DNA of 64,000 nucleotides, taken from Leptolyngbya subtilissima AS-A7 (lineage in GTDB: Bacteria; Cyanobacteriota; Cyanobacteriia; Phormidesmidales; Phormidesmidaceae). Under the pieces are notes generated by a model that was given only the letters and a program-made list of their open reading frames with translations, searched no databases and was not told the origin of the DNA. The DNA lies in NCBI RefSeq assembly GCF_039962255.1, contig NZ_JAMPKY010000007.1, forward strand, positions 62,001 through 126,000, in the 5' to 3' direction. A program made the translations under genes and the position numbers. This document shows positions 1-11,605 of the stretch, in pieces (position 1 is the stretch's first letter; each line of letters starts with the position of its first letter).

Positions 1-1
1 T

Positions 2-607
2 TCGTGGAACGATTTTACCGCCGAGTTCTACCGAGAGAACCTAGACGAGGACACCTATACGTCTCTACGGCGCTACCTAGCGGGTTTAGGGACGATAGAT
101 ACCTTTGAGCCCGATGCTGACCCGAATACTTTCCCGATTCGAGCGCGATCGCGCCTCTACCCCGACACCGTGGGCATTGCCCAGTATGCGATCGACTTTC
201 ACCCCTGCATGGCTGAGTACCCCGCCGAAAAACCCGGCAACATTGAGCGCCCCGGCGTGCGTCAGGCCCATGGCCAGGCCTACCCCGCCCAAATTCCCCT
301 GCGGGCAATGATTCCCCAGCGGGTAGACAACATGCTGGTGGCCAGCAAGAGCATCGCCGCTAGCTACAGCGCCGCCGCCGCTTACCGGGTGCATTCCTTT
401 GAGTGGTCGGTGGGGGCCGCTGCGGCTCACTCCATCGACTTCTCGCTGCGCAATGGGGTGCTGCCCTACGAGCTGGTGGATGATCTGCCTAGCTACGAGC
501 CCCTGCTCGACCAGCTGCGGACCGAGCTGCAAACTAGCGGCAACCCGGTGCAGTTTCCGAACACCTCGATCTTCAATGAGGACTGGGGCAACTGGCGGCC
601 TTGGTAA
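2..607 (+). CDS. FAD-dependent oxidoreductase, C-terminal part (5' end outside window)
   Basis: An open frame runs from the window edge to a stop at 605-607 and gives about 201 residues; the start lies upstream, so this is a partial gene. The late segment RAMIPQRVDNMLVASKSIA followed by an Ala-rich stretch and a conserved RVH is typical of the C-terminal FAD-closing region of FAD-dependent oxidoreductases of the FAD_oxidored type, where the last strands close over the flavin. The Rossmann dinucleotide motif is missing because the N-terminus is not in the window, so substrate and exact subfamily cannot be given. A strong hairpin follows about 40 bp downstream. An internal ATG at 170 could be mistaken for the start, but clearly coding sequence continues upstream of it without a stop. 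Confidence 0.8.
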   Translation, partial: SWNDFTAEFYRENLDEDTYTSLRRYLAGLGTIDTFEPDADPNTFPIRARSRLYPDTVGIAQYAIDFHPCMAEYPAEKPGNIERPGVRQAHGQAYPAQIPLRAMIPQRVDNMLVASKSIAASYSAAAAYRVHSFEWSVGAAAAHSIDFSLRNGVLPYELVDDLPSYEPLLDQLRTELQTSGNPVQFPNTSIFNEDWGNWRPW

Positions 608-649
608 ACTGAAACGGCTTTAGCCTCCCACCACATCTAGAGACAACCC

Positions 650-684
650 AAAAGGAGTGCATGGCCTGGTCATGCACTCCTTTT
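650..684 (+). terminator. Rho-independent-like terminator after the flavin oxidoreductase
   Basis: A 14-bp perfect stem (AAAAGGAGTGCATG paired with CATGCACTCCTTTT) encloses a 7-nt loop and ends in TTTT. It lies between the oxidoreductase stop and clpB and probably ends the upstream transcript. Confidence 0.7.
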
Positions 685-803
685 GGCAGCTGGCGGCAAC
701 CCGCCTGAGAACAATCGTGAACACCGATCCTGCTGGATAGGACACTCTCCCTACAATGCAACCATACAGAGATTTTATGGAGTAACTCGAGAGAGCGAAG
801 CCT

Positions 804-3419
<2,616 letters not shown>

Positions 3420-3428
3420 CCCGCTTAA

Positions 3429-3463
3429 AACCTAGGGAAAGGAAGGGCTCCTTTCCCTAGGTT
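3429..3463 (+). terminator. Hairpin terminator after clpB
   Basis: A 15-bp perfect inverted repeat (AACCTAGGGAAAGGA / TCCTTTCCCTAGGTT) with a 5-nt loop lies 10 bp after the clpB stop. A continuous T-tract is missing, so termination may be imperfect. Confidence 0.65.
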
Positions 3464-3768
3464 GTGAATCTTTGAAACAAGCCGCAGCGTTTTGAAGGGC
3501 TACGGTTGCGCAGCTTCATCTGGGTTTGGCAATATGGGTCATGGGCATTTTTACTGGCAGCGTTAGTATAGAGGCTTAGATATTCTTCAGTAGGTTCTCG
3601 GAATCTATTTGGGCATACTGTTGCTATAGCGGTTTGTCAGTCAATGCAGCTACCATCCGTCACCTCTAATATGGTTTCGGCAGTGAGTGACCAAGCAGGA
3701 GCATCTTCGTGGCGGACCAGATTTCCCTGGCATTGCGCCGATTAGTTCAATAGCAAGTGGGGTTCCCT
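3464..3768. other. Gene-free interval between clpB and comFB
   Basis: About 300 bp without a credible reading frame or strong secondary structure. It presumably carries the promoter of the ComFB gene, but no convincing -35/-10 pair was found. Confidence 0.5.
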
Positions 3769-4410
3769 ATGAAAATTGATCACGACGTTCCAAGACATGC
3801 CTACGTGAATGTGATGGAACTGCTCGTCTCTGAAGAGGTAGAAAAGCAGGTCAAAACCATGCAGCCCCGCATGCTGAAGTATCTCAAGCGGGTAGAAGTC
3901 GAGACCTACGCCCTCAACCGTCTGCCTTCGCTCTACGCTTCCAGCGAGAAGGGTCGGCAACTTCAATATGAAAAGGCCAAGCGAGAACTCCATAACCAAA
4001 TTAAAAGCGCGGTTCGCCAAGCCTTTGCCGCTGTTCAGGTCGATCCGATTCGGGCGTCTGAGCCGCTGCACAACCAGCAAGACGACGCGGCCAGCGTTGC
4101 CCTCAGTGCCCTACGCGATCTGCTTAAGCAACCCGACCTCAATTGGGATGGCGCGATCAATCGCCTGCGGTCCCTGCTTGGTCGTCGCGGCGACCAACCG
4201 CCCACGGCCCCGGCCCAAGAACCGTCGCACCGCACCCGCTACCGCAACGATGCTCCTGACATGGCCGCCCCCGGCACTGACCCTGACCACGGTCACTACT
4301 GGCGACCCGGCACCTACGGCTCTGAGGTCTCGTGGAAGAAAACCCACAATCCTGGCTCAGCGCCGTCAAACTCTAACTTTGACTGGAACGACAGCCGCTA
4401 CTCTCAGTAG
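3769..4410 (+). CDS. comFB: ComFB-family protein with a long C-terminal extension
   Basis: Residues 1-100 match the late-competence ComFB family: the opening NVMELLVSEEVEKQ, then YALNRLPSLYASSEKG and a helix ending AVRQAFAAV. Cyanobacterial ComFB proteins have been described as cyclic dinucleotide-binding regulators linked to competence and motility; that role is taken from the family and is not visible here. After the core, a Pro/Arg/Asp-rich extension of roughly 110 residues, probably disordered, carries no domain I recognise. A GTG at 3757 is in frame, but the ATG at 3769 starts directly at the conserved MKIDHD segment and is preferred. The gene is convergent with the glycosyltransferase downstream. 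Two diguanylate cyclases lie elsewhere in the window, though not adjacent. Confidence 0.85.
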   Translation: MKIDHDVPRHAYVNVMELLVSEEVEKQVKTMQPRMLKYLKRVEVETYALNRLPSLYASSEKGRQLQYEKAKRELHNQIKSAVRQAFAAVQVDPIRASEPLHNQQDDAASVALSALRDLLKQPDLNWDGAINRLRSLLGRRGDQPPTAPAQEPSHRTRYRNDAPDMAAPGTDPDHGHYWRPGTYGSEVSWKKTHNPGSAPSNSNFDWNDSRYSQ

Positions 4411-4556
4411 AAATGGTCCGAAACCAGCGATCGCCACTTAGGCATTGAAGGTGATTTCGAAAGCAGAACTTACCCTCCAGCACAAAGGTTATCTCTGTGC
4501 TGGAGATTTCCGTATCTCCCAGTACTCACTCCAGCGAACTTTTGGTGGCGCTACAC

Positions 4557-5792
4557 CTACATAAAGCCGGCCTGAGCTAGCAGTAGGGGTGGGATGCCCA
4601 AAGCGCTGACTCCTTTGCGCAGACCGGCAGCCGTAGCGGGATCGGTAACCTCGTAAAGGGCGATCGCCCGCTTAAAGGCCTGCAGCGCCTCAGGTAACTG
4701 CCCGAGCTTAAACAAGGCTACCCCCAGGTTTTGGTGGGCTTCGGCATAGCTAGGGTTGAGGGCGATCGCCTGACGGTAGGCGGCGATCGCCTCATCCAGA
4801 TAGCCTCTAGCGCGGTGGGCGGTGCCCAGGTTGTAGTGGGCGATCGCCAGGGTTGGGTCAGCCTCAATCGCCTGCTGAAACAATTCAACGGCCCCCTCCA
4901 GATCGCCCTGAGCCTTTTTTAAGCTGCCGTAGTTAATCCACGCACCCAGCTTGAGCCTGGGGGGAACGCTCTCGGTCAGGGCAGCTTCGTAGTCGCTGGC
5001 AGCTTGGTTCGGTCGGTCGACTTGGGCTAGGGCGCGGTGGTAGTGCAGCTCATAGCGGGTCAATTCGTCCAAGGTGTCGGACTCAGCTAGGGCGCGATCG
5101 AGCAGGGGTAGGGCTAGCTCAGCCTGGTCAGACTCGACGTAGAGGGCCGCTAGCTTGTTCAGCAGGTAGCTGTCGTTCGGGTGCTCTGCCAGATAGCCTT
5201 CCATCGCGGTGCGGGCGCGGTCGAACTTGCCTCGCTGCACGACAACAGCCGGGTCGTAGCCGGTGTGGTGCAGGGCCACTTCGCCCAGGGTAATCACCTG
5301 CCAGCGAGCATCCTGCGCCTGTAGTGCCGCCACGCTGTCGTCCACAGTCTCGTGGTAGGGGCGGTTGAAGGTGATCTCAGGCAAGCGGCGAAAGCAGCGG
5401 GTGATCAGCGTGTAGGGAGCCTGGGGAGCACCCAACTCTAGGCGCAACAAGTTCACGGCCAGCACATCTTCGGCGGCAACCTCTCCTAGGGGTTGTCCCT
5501 GGTCGAGCCGTTGCAGCACCTGAGCAGTTTCTGGCAGCAGCACCTCGTCGGCATCGAGCACCAGTACCCAATCCCCGGTAGCGTGGCGCAGTGATTCGTT
5601 GCGGGCAGCAGCGAAATCGTTATCCCAGGCAAAGCTGTGGACTTTGGCTTCGTAGGATTGGGCGATCGCCACGGTGTCATCCACTGACCCCGTATCGACG
5701 ACCACGATCTCGTTCACTACTCCCTGGGCGCTCTCAAGCGTGCGGGCCAAGGTGGCGGCCTCGTCCTTCACAATCATGCAGAGGCTAATCAT
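4557..5792 (-). CDS. Family 2 glycosyltransferase with C-terminal TPR repeats
   Basis: A 411-residue protein. Residues 1-100 form a GT-A fold with VVDTGS at about 31-36 and the DxD-like metal site LDADE at about 79-83, as in the SunS-like family 2 glycosyltransferases that begin [11 protein letters not shown]. The C-terminal half is helical and holds tetratricopeptide repeats; the two clearest lie at about 310-380. Proteins of this layout are thought to glycosylate protein or peptide acceptors held by the TPRs, but the donor and acceptor here are unknown. The ATG at 5792 overlaps the argH stop by one base (TGATG), so translation is probably coupled to argH. No signal peptide or membrane segment is present. 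A methyltransferase-like or purely TPR role is less likely given the clear DxD motif. Confidence 0.88.
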   Translation of the reverse strand: MISLCMIVKDEAATLARTLESAQGVVNEIVVVDTGSVDDTVAIAQSYEAKVHSFAWDNDFAAARNESLRHATGDWVLVLDADEVLLPETAQVLQRLDQGQPLGEVAAEDVLAVNLLRLELGAPQAPYTLITRCFRRLPEITFNRPYHETVDDSVAALQAQDARWQVITLGEVALHHTGYDPAVVVQRGKFDRARTAMEGYLAEHPNDSYLLNKLAALYVESDQAELALPLLDRALAESDTLDELTRYELHYHRALAQVDRPNQAASDYEAALTESVPPRLKLGAWINYGSLKKAQGDLEGAVELFQQAIEADPTLAIAHYNLGTAHRARGYLDEAIAAYRQAIALNPSYAEAHQNLGVALFKLGQLPEALQAFKRAIALYEVTDPATAAGLRKGVSALGIPPLLLAQAGFM

Positions 5793-7186
5793 CAGCCTTC
5801 TCCTAGGACCTGGTTTGCCCGTGCGATCGCCTGGTGCACCTGATCAAAGCCGGTGCCGCCGTAGCTGTTGCGGGCCGAGACCACCTGCTGGGGGGCGATC
5901 GCTGCGTAAATGTCGTCTTCAAAGGCGGGGTGAATCGCCTGCCATTCTTCTAAGGTCAGCTCTCGCAGCAGCTTGCCTGCTGCCAGGGACGTCTTCACCA
6001 CCTTGCCTACCAGGTTGTAGGCCTCGCGGAAGGGCACCCCCTTGGTGGCCAGATAGTCGGCCACATCGGTGGCGTTGGAGTAGTCTTCATTCACCGCTTG
6101 ACGCAGGCGCGGCACCCGGAAGTTGACCCCCTCGGCCAGCAGGATGGTCATCGCCTCCACGCAGCCGCGCACGGTGTTGACCGTGTCGAAGATCGCCTCT
6201 TTGTCCTCTTGCAGGTCTTTGTTGTAGGCCAGGGGCAGACCCTTCATCATCACTAGCAGGCCTTGCAGGTGGCCAAAGACGCGGCCGGTTTTGCCCCGCA
6301 CCAGCTCGGGCACATCGGGGTTTTTCTTTTGGGGCATGATGCTGGAGCCGGTGGAGCAGCTGTCGTTGAGGGTGACAAAGCTGAACTCCTCCGACGCCCA
6401 GAGGATCATTTCTTCAGACAGGCGCGACAGGTGCACCATGATCAGGCTGGCAGCGCAGGCAAACTCGATCGCAAAGTCGCGATCGCTCACCCCATCCAAA
6501 CTGTTGCCGTAGACTTTCTCAAACCCCAGCAGATCGGCAGAATACTGGCGATCGATGGGGAAGGTGGTGCCCGCCAACGCCCCGCAGCCCAGGGGCGAAA
6601 TATTTACCCGCTTTTGCAGGTCATGCAGCCGGTCCCAGTCGCGTTGGGCCATGTCGAAGTAGGCCAGCAGATGGTGGGCCAAACTCAGTGGCTGGGCCCG
6701 CTGAAGGTGTGTGTATCCCGGAATCAAGGTTTCCACATGTTCTTCGGCAATGCTTAGCAGGGTCTGCTGGTACTGGCGCAGCTGGCCCTGAATAGCCTCG
6801 ATCTGAGCGCGCAGGTAGAGGCGCAAGTCAGTACCCACCTGGTCGTTGCGGCTGCGGGCGGTGTGCAATTTTTTGCCCACATCGCCAATCAGCTCCGTCA
6901 GCCGCCGCTCCACAGCAAAGTGGACGTCCTCCGCCTCGACACCGGGATTAAACTCGCCCCGGCGATACTCTTGGCGAATGGTTTCGAGCCCGGCGACAAT
7001 CTGCTCGCCCTCCTCGGGGCTGATGATCTCCGTTTTAACAAGCATTTTGGCGTGGGCCTCTGAGCCGGTGAGGTCGTACTCAATCAGCTGAATGTCGAAG
7101 CCAATGCTGGCGTTGAAGAGCGCGATCGCCGGATGCAGCGCTGTTTCAAAGCGCTGGCTCCAGGTTTGGGAAGAGGGCGTTTGCAT
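5792..7186 (-). CDS. argH: Argininosuccinate lyase
   Basis: At 464 residues this is a full-length member of the fumarase/aspartase superfamily. It splits argininosuccinate into arginine and fumarate, the last step of arginine synthesis in the cytosol. The superfamily signature [11 protein letters not shown] lies at 280-290, with the mobile catalytic serine inside it, and the catalytic histidine is in GYTHLQ at 157-162. The N-terminus (residues 1-50) has the usual helix followed by [13 protein letters not shown]. It lies 15 bp downstream of a small membrane-protein gene and overlaps the glycosyltransferase gene by one base, so the three minus-strand genes probably form one transcript. No frameshift or missing key residue was seen. 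Confidence 0.97.
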   Translation of the reverse strand: MQTPSSQTWSQRFETALHPAIALFNASIGFDIQLIEYDLTGSEAHAKMLVKTEIISPEEGEQIVAGLETIRQEYRRGEFNPGVEAEDVHFAVERRLTELIGDVGKKLHTARSRNDQVGTDLRLYLRAQIEAIQGQLRQYQQTLLSIAEEHVETLIPGYTHLQRAQPLSLAHHLLAYFDMAQRDWDRLHDLQKRVNISPLGCGALAGTTFPIDRQYSADLLGFEKVYGNSLDGVSDRDFAIEFACAASLIMVHLSRLSEEMILWASEEFSFVTLNDSCSTGSSIMPQKKNPDVPELVRGKTGRVFGHLQGLLVMMKGLPLAYNKDLQEDKEAIFDTVNTVRGCVEAMTILLAEGVNFRVPRLRQAVNEDYSNATDVADYLATKGVPFREAYNLVGKVVKTSLAAGKLLRELTLEEWQAIHPAFEDDIYAAIAPQQVVSARNSYGGTGFDQVHQAIARANQVLGEG

Positions 7187-7201
7187 TATTGTGCAGTCTG
7201 G

Positions 7202-7528
7202 TTAGAAGGCAGTCAGGTTGCGGATGAAATATCCCAGCACAATACCGAAGAGCAGCGCCCACAACTGTCCTGACTCGACAAAATTGTTCCAAATTTCGAC
7301 CATATCCCCCAGAATGTCTTGGTCGAACTGCTGGGCCAGCACGGGAGATAACGCCTCTGTATCGACCGTGAGTCCGGCCACTCCAGCCACGGGAGGTAGC
7401 TCAACTCCGGTAAAATAGCCGCTGAAACTGTCGCTGTCGCCTAGGGTAATAGGGCGCAGCAGCGTGTCTACAGAGAGCAGAGAAGCATTTTGCGAAAGAA
7501 AACCTTGGGGCTGGGGCATGACATCCAT
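7202..7528 (-). CDS. Small cyanobacterial membrane protein upstream of argH
   Basis: A 108-residue protein of unknown function. The first 75 residues are polar and low in recognisable motifs. The C-terminus is one hydrophobic helix (ALLFGIVLGYFIRNLTAF) that would anchor it in a membrane, preceded by an acidic amphipathic stretch. The small tail-anchored layout and the 15-bp gap to argH argue that it is a real gene in the same transcript. The ATG at 7528 is used; an internal ATG three codons later is also possible. It is divergent from the permease gene, with only about 20 bp between the two starts, so any promoter must overlap one coding region. No function can be assigned. Confidence 0.7.
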   Translation of the reverse strand: MDVMPQPQGFLSQNASLLSVDTLLRPITLGDSDSFSGYFTGVELPPVAGVAGLTVDTEALSPVLAQQFDQDILGDMVEIWNNFVESGQLWALLFGIVLGYFIRNLTAF

Positions 7529-7548
7529 AGCGGGGTGACGACCTGAGC

Positions 7549-9279
7549 GTGGTTAACACCCAACAGACTATCACCATACCGCTGCGACCGAGCCTCTGGA
7601 ACCCAAAAACAGCGAGCGCTCTAGCGGTTTTGGCGACCCTGGGCCTGGCTGCCTACCAGGCGGGGTTGGGGCGACCTGGAGCCGAGCTGATTAACCTGGG
7701 CGGTTGGCCGCAGCTGTGGGAGTTTTTGGCCGCCAGCCTGCGCCCCGATCTCAGCCCCGAGTTTGTCGTTCTCATGGGCCGCGCCGCCCTAGTCACCCTG
7801 GCCTATGCGGTGCTGGGCACGGCCCTCAGCGTGGGGCTAGGGCTGGTAGGCGGGCTGCTCTCCTCAGCCGTGTGGTGGCAGACGGTCCTCCCTGGCAATG
7901 CTGGGGGGCTGCGCCGCTGTCTATGGCTGGGGGGGCGGGGGCTGTTGGCCTTTCCCCGGGCGATCCACGAGTTGATCTGGGGGCTGGTGCTGCTGCAGGT
8001 GCTGGGGCTGAACCCGCTGGTGGGGGTGCTGGCGATCGCGATTCCCTTTGGGGCGATCGTCGCCAAAGTCTTCTCAGAAATTTTGGACGAGACGCCCCCT
8101 GAACCGCTCCACGCCTTGCTCAACGCTGGCACGCCGCCCCTCGCCGCCTTCGTCTACGGACTGCTGCCCCAGGCGCTACCCAACCTGCTTTCCTATACCT
8201 TTTACCGCTTTGAATGTTCCCTCAGGGCCTCCGCCGTTTTAGGAATTATCGGAGCCGGAGGACTGGGCTATGAAATTTTTCTCAGCCTGCAATCCCTGCG
8301 CTACGAGCAGCTGTGGACCGGGTTCTACGCGCTGATTCTACTCAATGGTGCGGTGGATGCTTGGAGTGCCCTAGTGCGCCGCCGCATGGGCTTCACCAGC
8401 CGTCTCGACATCAACCGCAAACCAGGTGCCTCGTCTCGGCCCGCCCATCAGGCCCCCCGGCAAGATGGATTCCTAAAGCTGTCATGGGTGGGCGCGATCG
8501 CGGCGATCCCCCTGAGCTGGTGGTGGCTGCGGCTAGATGCGGGGGTGCTGTGGTCGGCCCGCACCCAGCGCCTCTTAGGTGAATTGCTGGGTACTGGCTG
8601 GCCGCCCCTGCCAACCTGGGCCGAGCTGGTGAATTTAGCCCAACTCTCCTGGCTAACGGTGGCAATGTCGATGGTGGCGATTGCCCTAGCTGGCCTTTTT
8701 GGCATACTCGTCTCGCTGCCCGCCGCCCAAAATTTTCTGCTGCCGGGGGGGCTGCTGCATCCCGTTGGTCAGCGAAGGGGATCCGCTTGGGTAGCCTATA
8801 CGCTGCTGGGTCTGAGTCGGCTCGTGCTGCTGATCAGCCGCGCTATCCCCGCCCCTATCTGGGCGCTGGTGCTGCTCTATATGCTGTTCCCCGGCGTGCT
8901 ACCGGGGGCACTGGCCCTCGCTTTGCACAACTTCGGCATCCTGGGTCGGCTGATGGCCGAGGTAAATGAGAACCTAGATGATCGCCCCGTCCGTGCCCTC
9001 AGAACCCTGGGGGCTGGCCCTACTGCGATCGTGGCCTACGGCATTTTGCCCCAAAACCTGGGCCGCTTTCTGGCCTACATTCTCTACCGCTGGGAAGTCT
9101 GCCTGCGCGAGACCGTAATCGTGGGCTTAGTCGGTGCCGGCGGTCTAGGCCGTTTGCTCACCGAGCAAATCAGCAGCTTCGACTACAGCGGCGTGATGAT
9201 AACCCTAGGAGTTTTCGTGGTGCTGACCTTTGGGATAGATGCAGTGAGTCAGCGGCTGCGCGGGGTTTTGAGAGAGTAA
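7549..9279 (+). CDS. Double-length PhnE-type ABC transporter permease
   Basis: A 576-residue polytopic membrane protein made of two tandem binding-protein-dependent permease domains. Each half ends in an EAA-like cytoplasmic loop that contacts the ATPase (around ALLNAGTPPLAAFVYG in the first half and ALRTLGAGPTAIVAYG in the second), followed by a GAGGLG segment. PhnE permeases for phosphonate/phosphite-type importers are normally about 270 residues and act as dimers, so this looks like a fused pair. The start is a GTG at 7549; no ATG is available near the N-terminus. No phnC-type ATPase or phnD-type binding protein is nearby, so partners must be encoded elsewhere (or upstream history lost). 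The transported substrate is not defined. Confidence 0.85.
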   Translation: MVNTQQTITIPLRPSLWNPKTASALAVLATLGLAAYQAGLGRPGAELINLGGWPQLWEFLAASLRPDLSPEFVVLMGRAALVTLAYAVLGTALSVGLGLVGGLLSSAVWWQTVLPGNAGGLRRCLWLGGRGLLAFPRAIHELIWGLVLLQVLGLNPLVGVLAIAIPFGAIVAKVFSEILDETPPEPLHALLNAGTPPLAAFVYGLLPQALPNLLSYTFYRFECSLRASAVLGIIGAGGLGYEIFLSLQSLRYEQLWTGFYALILLNGAVDAWSALVRRRMGFTSRLDINRKPGASSRPAHQAPRQDGFLKLSWVGAIAAIPLSWWWLRLDAGVLWSARTQRLLGELLGTGWPPLPTWAELVNLAQLSWLTVAMSMVAIALAGLFGILVSLPAAQNFLLPGGLLHPVGQRRGSAWVAYTLLGLSRLVLLISRAIPAPIWALVLLYMLFPGVLPGALALALHNFGILGRLMAEVNENLDDRPVRALRTLGAGPTAIVAYGILPQNLGRFLAYILYRWEVCLRETVIVGLVGAGGLGRLLTEQISSFDYSGVMITLGVFVVLTFGIDAVSQRLRGVLRE

Positions 9280-9393
9280 GAAGGGGAGGGAGTGATGGGA
9301 CTAATAGCGTACAGTTGTGCCCCAAGTCCAATAGCCTGACTCCCCTACTCTCCCACCCTCCTACCCTCCTACGCCCCTACTCCCCCTCACTCC
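9280..9393. repeat. Purine/pyrimidine-rich intergenic repeat (GTGGATGGGTAG-like family, degenerate)
   Basis: Just after the permease stop comes a G/A-rich block, followed at about 9342-9393 by a C/T-rich block of CCCTCCTACC-type units. It resembles the better-preserved copies at 19469, 32575, 33450 and 51938. The two blocks are mirror/complement-like and could pair. Confidence 0.5.
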
Positions 9394-9661
9394 GCCAATC
9401 AGGACACCCCCCGCTACCCTGCCATCCCTGGGGATGAATCGCGCAAACCAAAGTACAGCGTTTGGCCTGGCTAGTGCCGTAGGCGATGCCGTGGTAGTTG
9501 GTGCAACCCTGGCAGGGTTGGGGACGAGTCGGTGGCAAGGATTGAAAGCCGACCTGCGATCGCAAAATTTGCTGCTTGCTCTGCCGCCGATGCCACTGCT
9601 CATAGGCGCGGCGGCGGCAGAGATCGTTGGCCCGGTGAAAAAGTTCGTCGGTTACGCTCAC
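9377..9661 (-). CDS. Small Cys-rich conserved hypothetical protein
   Basis: This 94-residue protein carries a CxxC..YHGIAYG segment, then LVCAIHPQGW and a final CPDW. The spaced cysteines and histidines look like a small metal-binding or redox motif, and I recall this pattern in short cyanobacterial hypothetical proteins, though this was not checked. The start would be GTG at 9661 (SVTDELFHRAND follows). The opposite strand is also open across this span, but its translation shows no motif structure, so the minus strand is preferred. The 3' end runs into the C/T-rich repeat block. Function unknown. Confidence 0.65.
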   Translation of the reverse strand: MSVTDELFHRANDLCRRRAYEQWHRRQSKQQILRSQVGFQSLPPTRPQPCQGCTNYHGIAYGTSQAKRCTLVCAIHPQGWQGSGGCPDWRSEGE

Positions 9662-10143
9662 GACCTATTCTCCCTATAGAGGGTGGATGGCGCAGGTTAG
9701 CACCGGCGACGACTTAAGTGGAAGCCAAGGGAGCGGGCCAGCCGCTAACCTAGACACCGCCAGTTGCGGCCCTAGTTCTAGACTACCTAACCGAGCCAGA
9801 CGATTCCGAAAATTTAAAGGGTCGCAATGTCATGCTGCTGGCGCTGCAATTCAAGCTAACGCTAGGGGAAGGCTTAAGGGAGCAGCCTAACGCCTCGCCA
9901 TGCAATATTCGCATGGATCTGAGCAAAAATCGCATGTTACAACCTTGCAACACCCTCTGAGTGTGCTAATAGCAAAATTCATCATTTGTTAATGGCACCG
10001 TAGAAGGATTAAGGCGAGAATAAGTGAAAGCTGCTAGGCAAATCCTTAAAACTATCAGTAAACTAGGATACGGAATCTAAAGATTCTTGTATAACTTACT
10101 TGACTTTTACTTTGCAGCTCCTCCGTCGTTACTGGGTTTAGCT
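9662..10143. other. Gene-free interval before the DUF4327 gene
   Basis: About 480 bp with no credible gene. The last 150 bp become AT-rich and probably hold the promoter of the DUF4327 gene. A short open frame at 9687-9890 has no motif or ribosome binding site. Confidence 0.5.
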
Positions 10144-10365
10144 ATGCTTCGGTCCCTCCACTACTCCATTGACATCATTCGTGACGAAGCTCGACAGCTG
10201 GTTCAAAAGGGTGTGGTTAGCCGTCAACAACCGATTTATACCCTTTGCCGCCATATTCCCGCCCGTGAATGGGCGATGGTGGAAACCGAGCTTGAGTCTT
10301 CAGGGTTTTTGCTGCGCGATCGCGTCGGCGACCTCATGGGCCGCGAAGATTGGGAAAATGACTAG
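10144..10365 (+). CDS. DUF4327 family protein
   Basis: A 73-residue protein matching the cyanobacterial DUF4327 family: YSIDIIRDEARQLV, then GVVSRQQPIYTLC, IPAREW, and FLLRDRVGDLMGREDW at the C-terminus. No function is known for this family. The frame extends upstream to a TTG at 10087, but the ATG at 10144 gives the usual family length and N-terminus and is preferred. It appears monocistronic. Confidence 0.88.
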   Translation: MLRSLHYSIDIIRDEARQLVQKGVVSRQQPIYTLCRHIPAREWAMVETELESSGFLLRDRVGDLMGREDWEND

Positions 10366-10522
10366 CCTTAGCTTTGTCGCCCAATCAAGGCCATCTAGCC
10401 ATCGCCCAATCAGCTAGGATATTTTGTATAGTTCCTTGAGCGGTGGCTATACGCCAGTGTGCCGTCTCAGTTTTTGCCAGTGGTCGTAATGCGCGTTCTA
10501 AGCGCAGTGGCCATCGCTATAT

Positions 10523-11419
10523 TTATCCAAACAAACTGAGCTGAGCCGAGGAGTTGTCTTCCTCGGCTTTTTGTTGTTCGGTTACATCCCACAGCAGAGG
10601 GGGCAGGGTGGCTCCGGCCCGCTGAAGCTGGCGGTAGACCTCGCGGGCCACCGCTGGCGATCTAACCTCCTGAGGGCAGTGGGCAAAGAAGTATACGTCG
10701 GTACCAGCCTCTAGCCACTGGTGCAGTCGGGGCACCCACTTATCGAAATAGGTCTGGTTGTAGGCTAGGTCGGGGTGGCTGATGTAGCGCACGATCGTGA
10801 ACGGAGCCGTCACTTCGGGCTGGAGCGGCACCCTGGGTTTCTTGCGCTCTGAGCCAATTTGCGGGTCGTCGTTGGGGGTATCGATGCAGTCGTAGACGGG
10901 GCGCGTGTCCAGCAGCACTCGACCTACACCCAGGCTGGTGAGCATCTGGTTCAGGCGAGTGGCGTGGGGTTCGGCAAACCAGTCGAAGTGGCGCACCTCC
11001 ACCGCGATGGGATTCTGCTGCCGGGGCCAGCGGGCGAGAAATTCTCTCAAATCACCAATCTGCTCGGGGCTATAGGTGGGCGGCAGCTGAATGAACAATG
11101 GCCCCAGCCGATCTCCCAAAGGCATCAGGGTTTGCAGAAAACGGTGAGACTCTTCTACAAAGGGCATCAGCTTGCCCTGGTGAGAGAAGGCGCGGGGCAG
11201 TTTGGGGCAAAACCGAAATCCGGGGGGCATGGTAGCGGCCCAGCGATCGATGGTTTTGGCATCAGGCATGGAGTAAAAGGTGGTGTTGCCCTCTACTGCG
11301 GTCATGCGATCGCCGTACAACCGCAAAAACTCCCCCGCTTTACTGCCTTTGGGATAGAAGCTGCCGACCCAGTCTTTGAACGCCCATACCGCACACCCAG
11401 TAAAATAAAACCCCGCCAT
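10523..11419 (-). CDS. DUF72 (YecE-like) protein
   Basis: A 298-residue protein of the DUF72/YecE family, which has a TIM-barrel fold and no settled biochemical function. Characteristic segments are the N-terminal FYFTGCAVWAFKDWVGSFYP, VEGNTTFYSMP at about 42-52, FCPKLPRAFSH, the LGPLFIQLPP strand, and VEVRHFDWF. It is soluble, with no signal peptide. The ATG at 11419 gives the expected length. The gene is alone on its strand, divergent from PPK2 with about 190 bp between the two starts. Confidence 0.9.
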   Translation of the reverse strand: MAGFYFTGCAVWAFKDWVGSFYPKGSKAGEFLRLYGDRMTAVEGNTTFYSMPDAKTIDRWAATMPPGFRFCPKLPRAFSHQGKLMPFVEESHRFLQTLMPLGDRLGPLFIQLPPTYSPEQIGDLREFLARWPRQQNPIAVEVRHFDWFAEPHATRLNQMLTSLGVGRVLLDTRPVYDCIDTPNDDPQIGSERKKPRVPLQPEVTAPFTIVRYISHPDLAYNQTYFDKWVPRLHQWLEAGTDVYFFAHCPQEVRSPAVAREVYRQLQRAGATLPPLLWDVTEQQKAEEDNSSAQLSLFG

Positions 11420-11605
11420 TGCTGCCGTCCCCGATTGTCTATGTCTTCCAATTCTGACTTAATACCAGCTATCTCTGGGAAGAGTCATGTGGGGCCAGCG
11501 GCGCGATGCCAAGTAATAGGTTAAGGGTTGAGACAGACAGAGGGCAGGCCTAGCCCAGGTTAGTTATGCTTTAGACCACATCTCTGGGGAAGATTACCAC
11601 TAGGC

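Noticed and set aside
9434..9679. Plus-strand frame opposite the small Cys-rich protein
   Set aside because: Its composition is Ala/Leu-rich without motif, while the minus-strand frame has spaced CxxC and HPQGW features.
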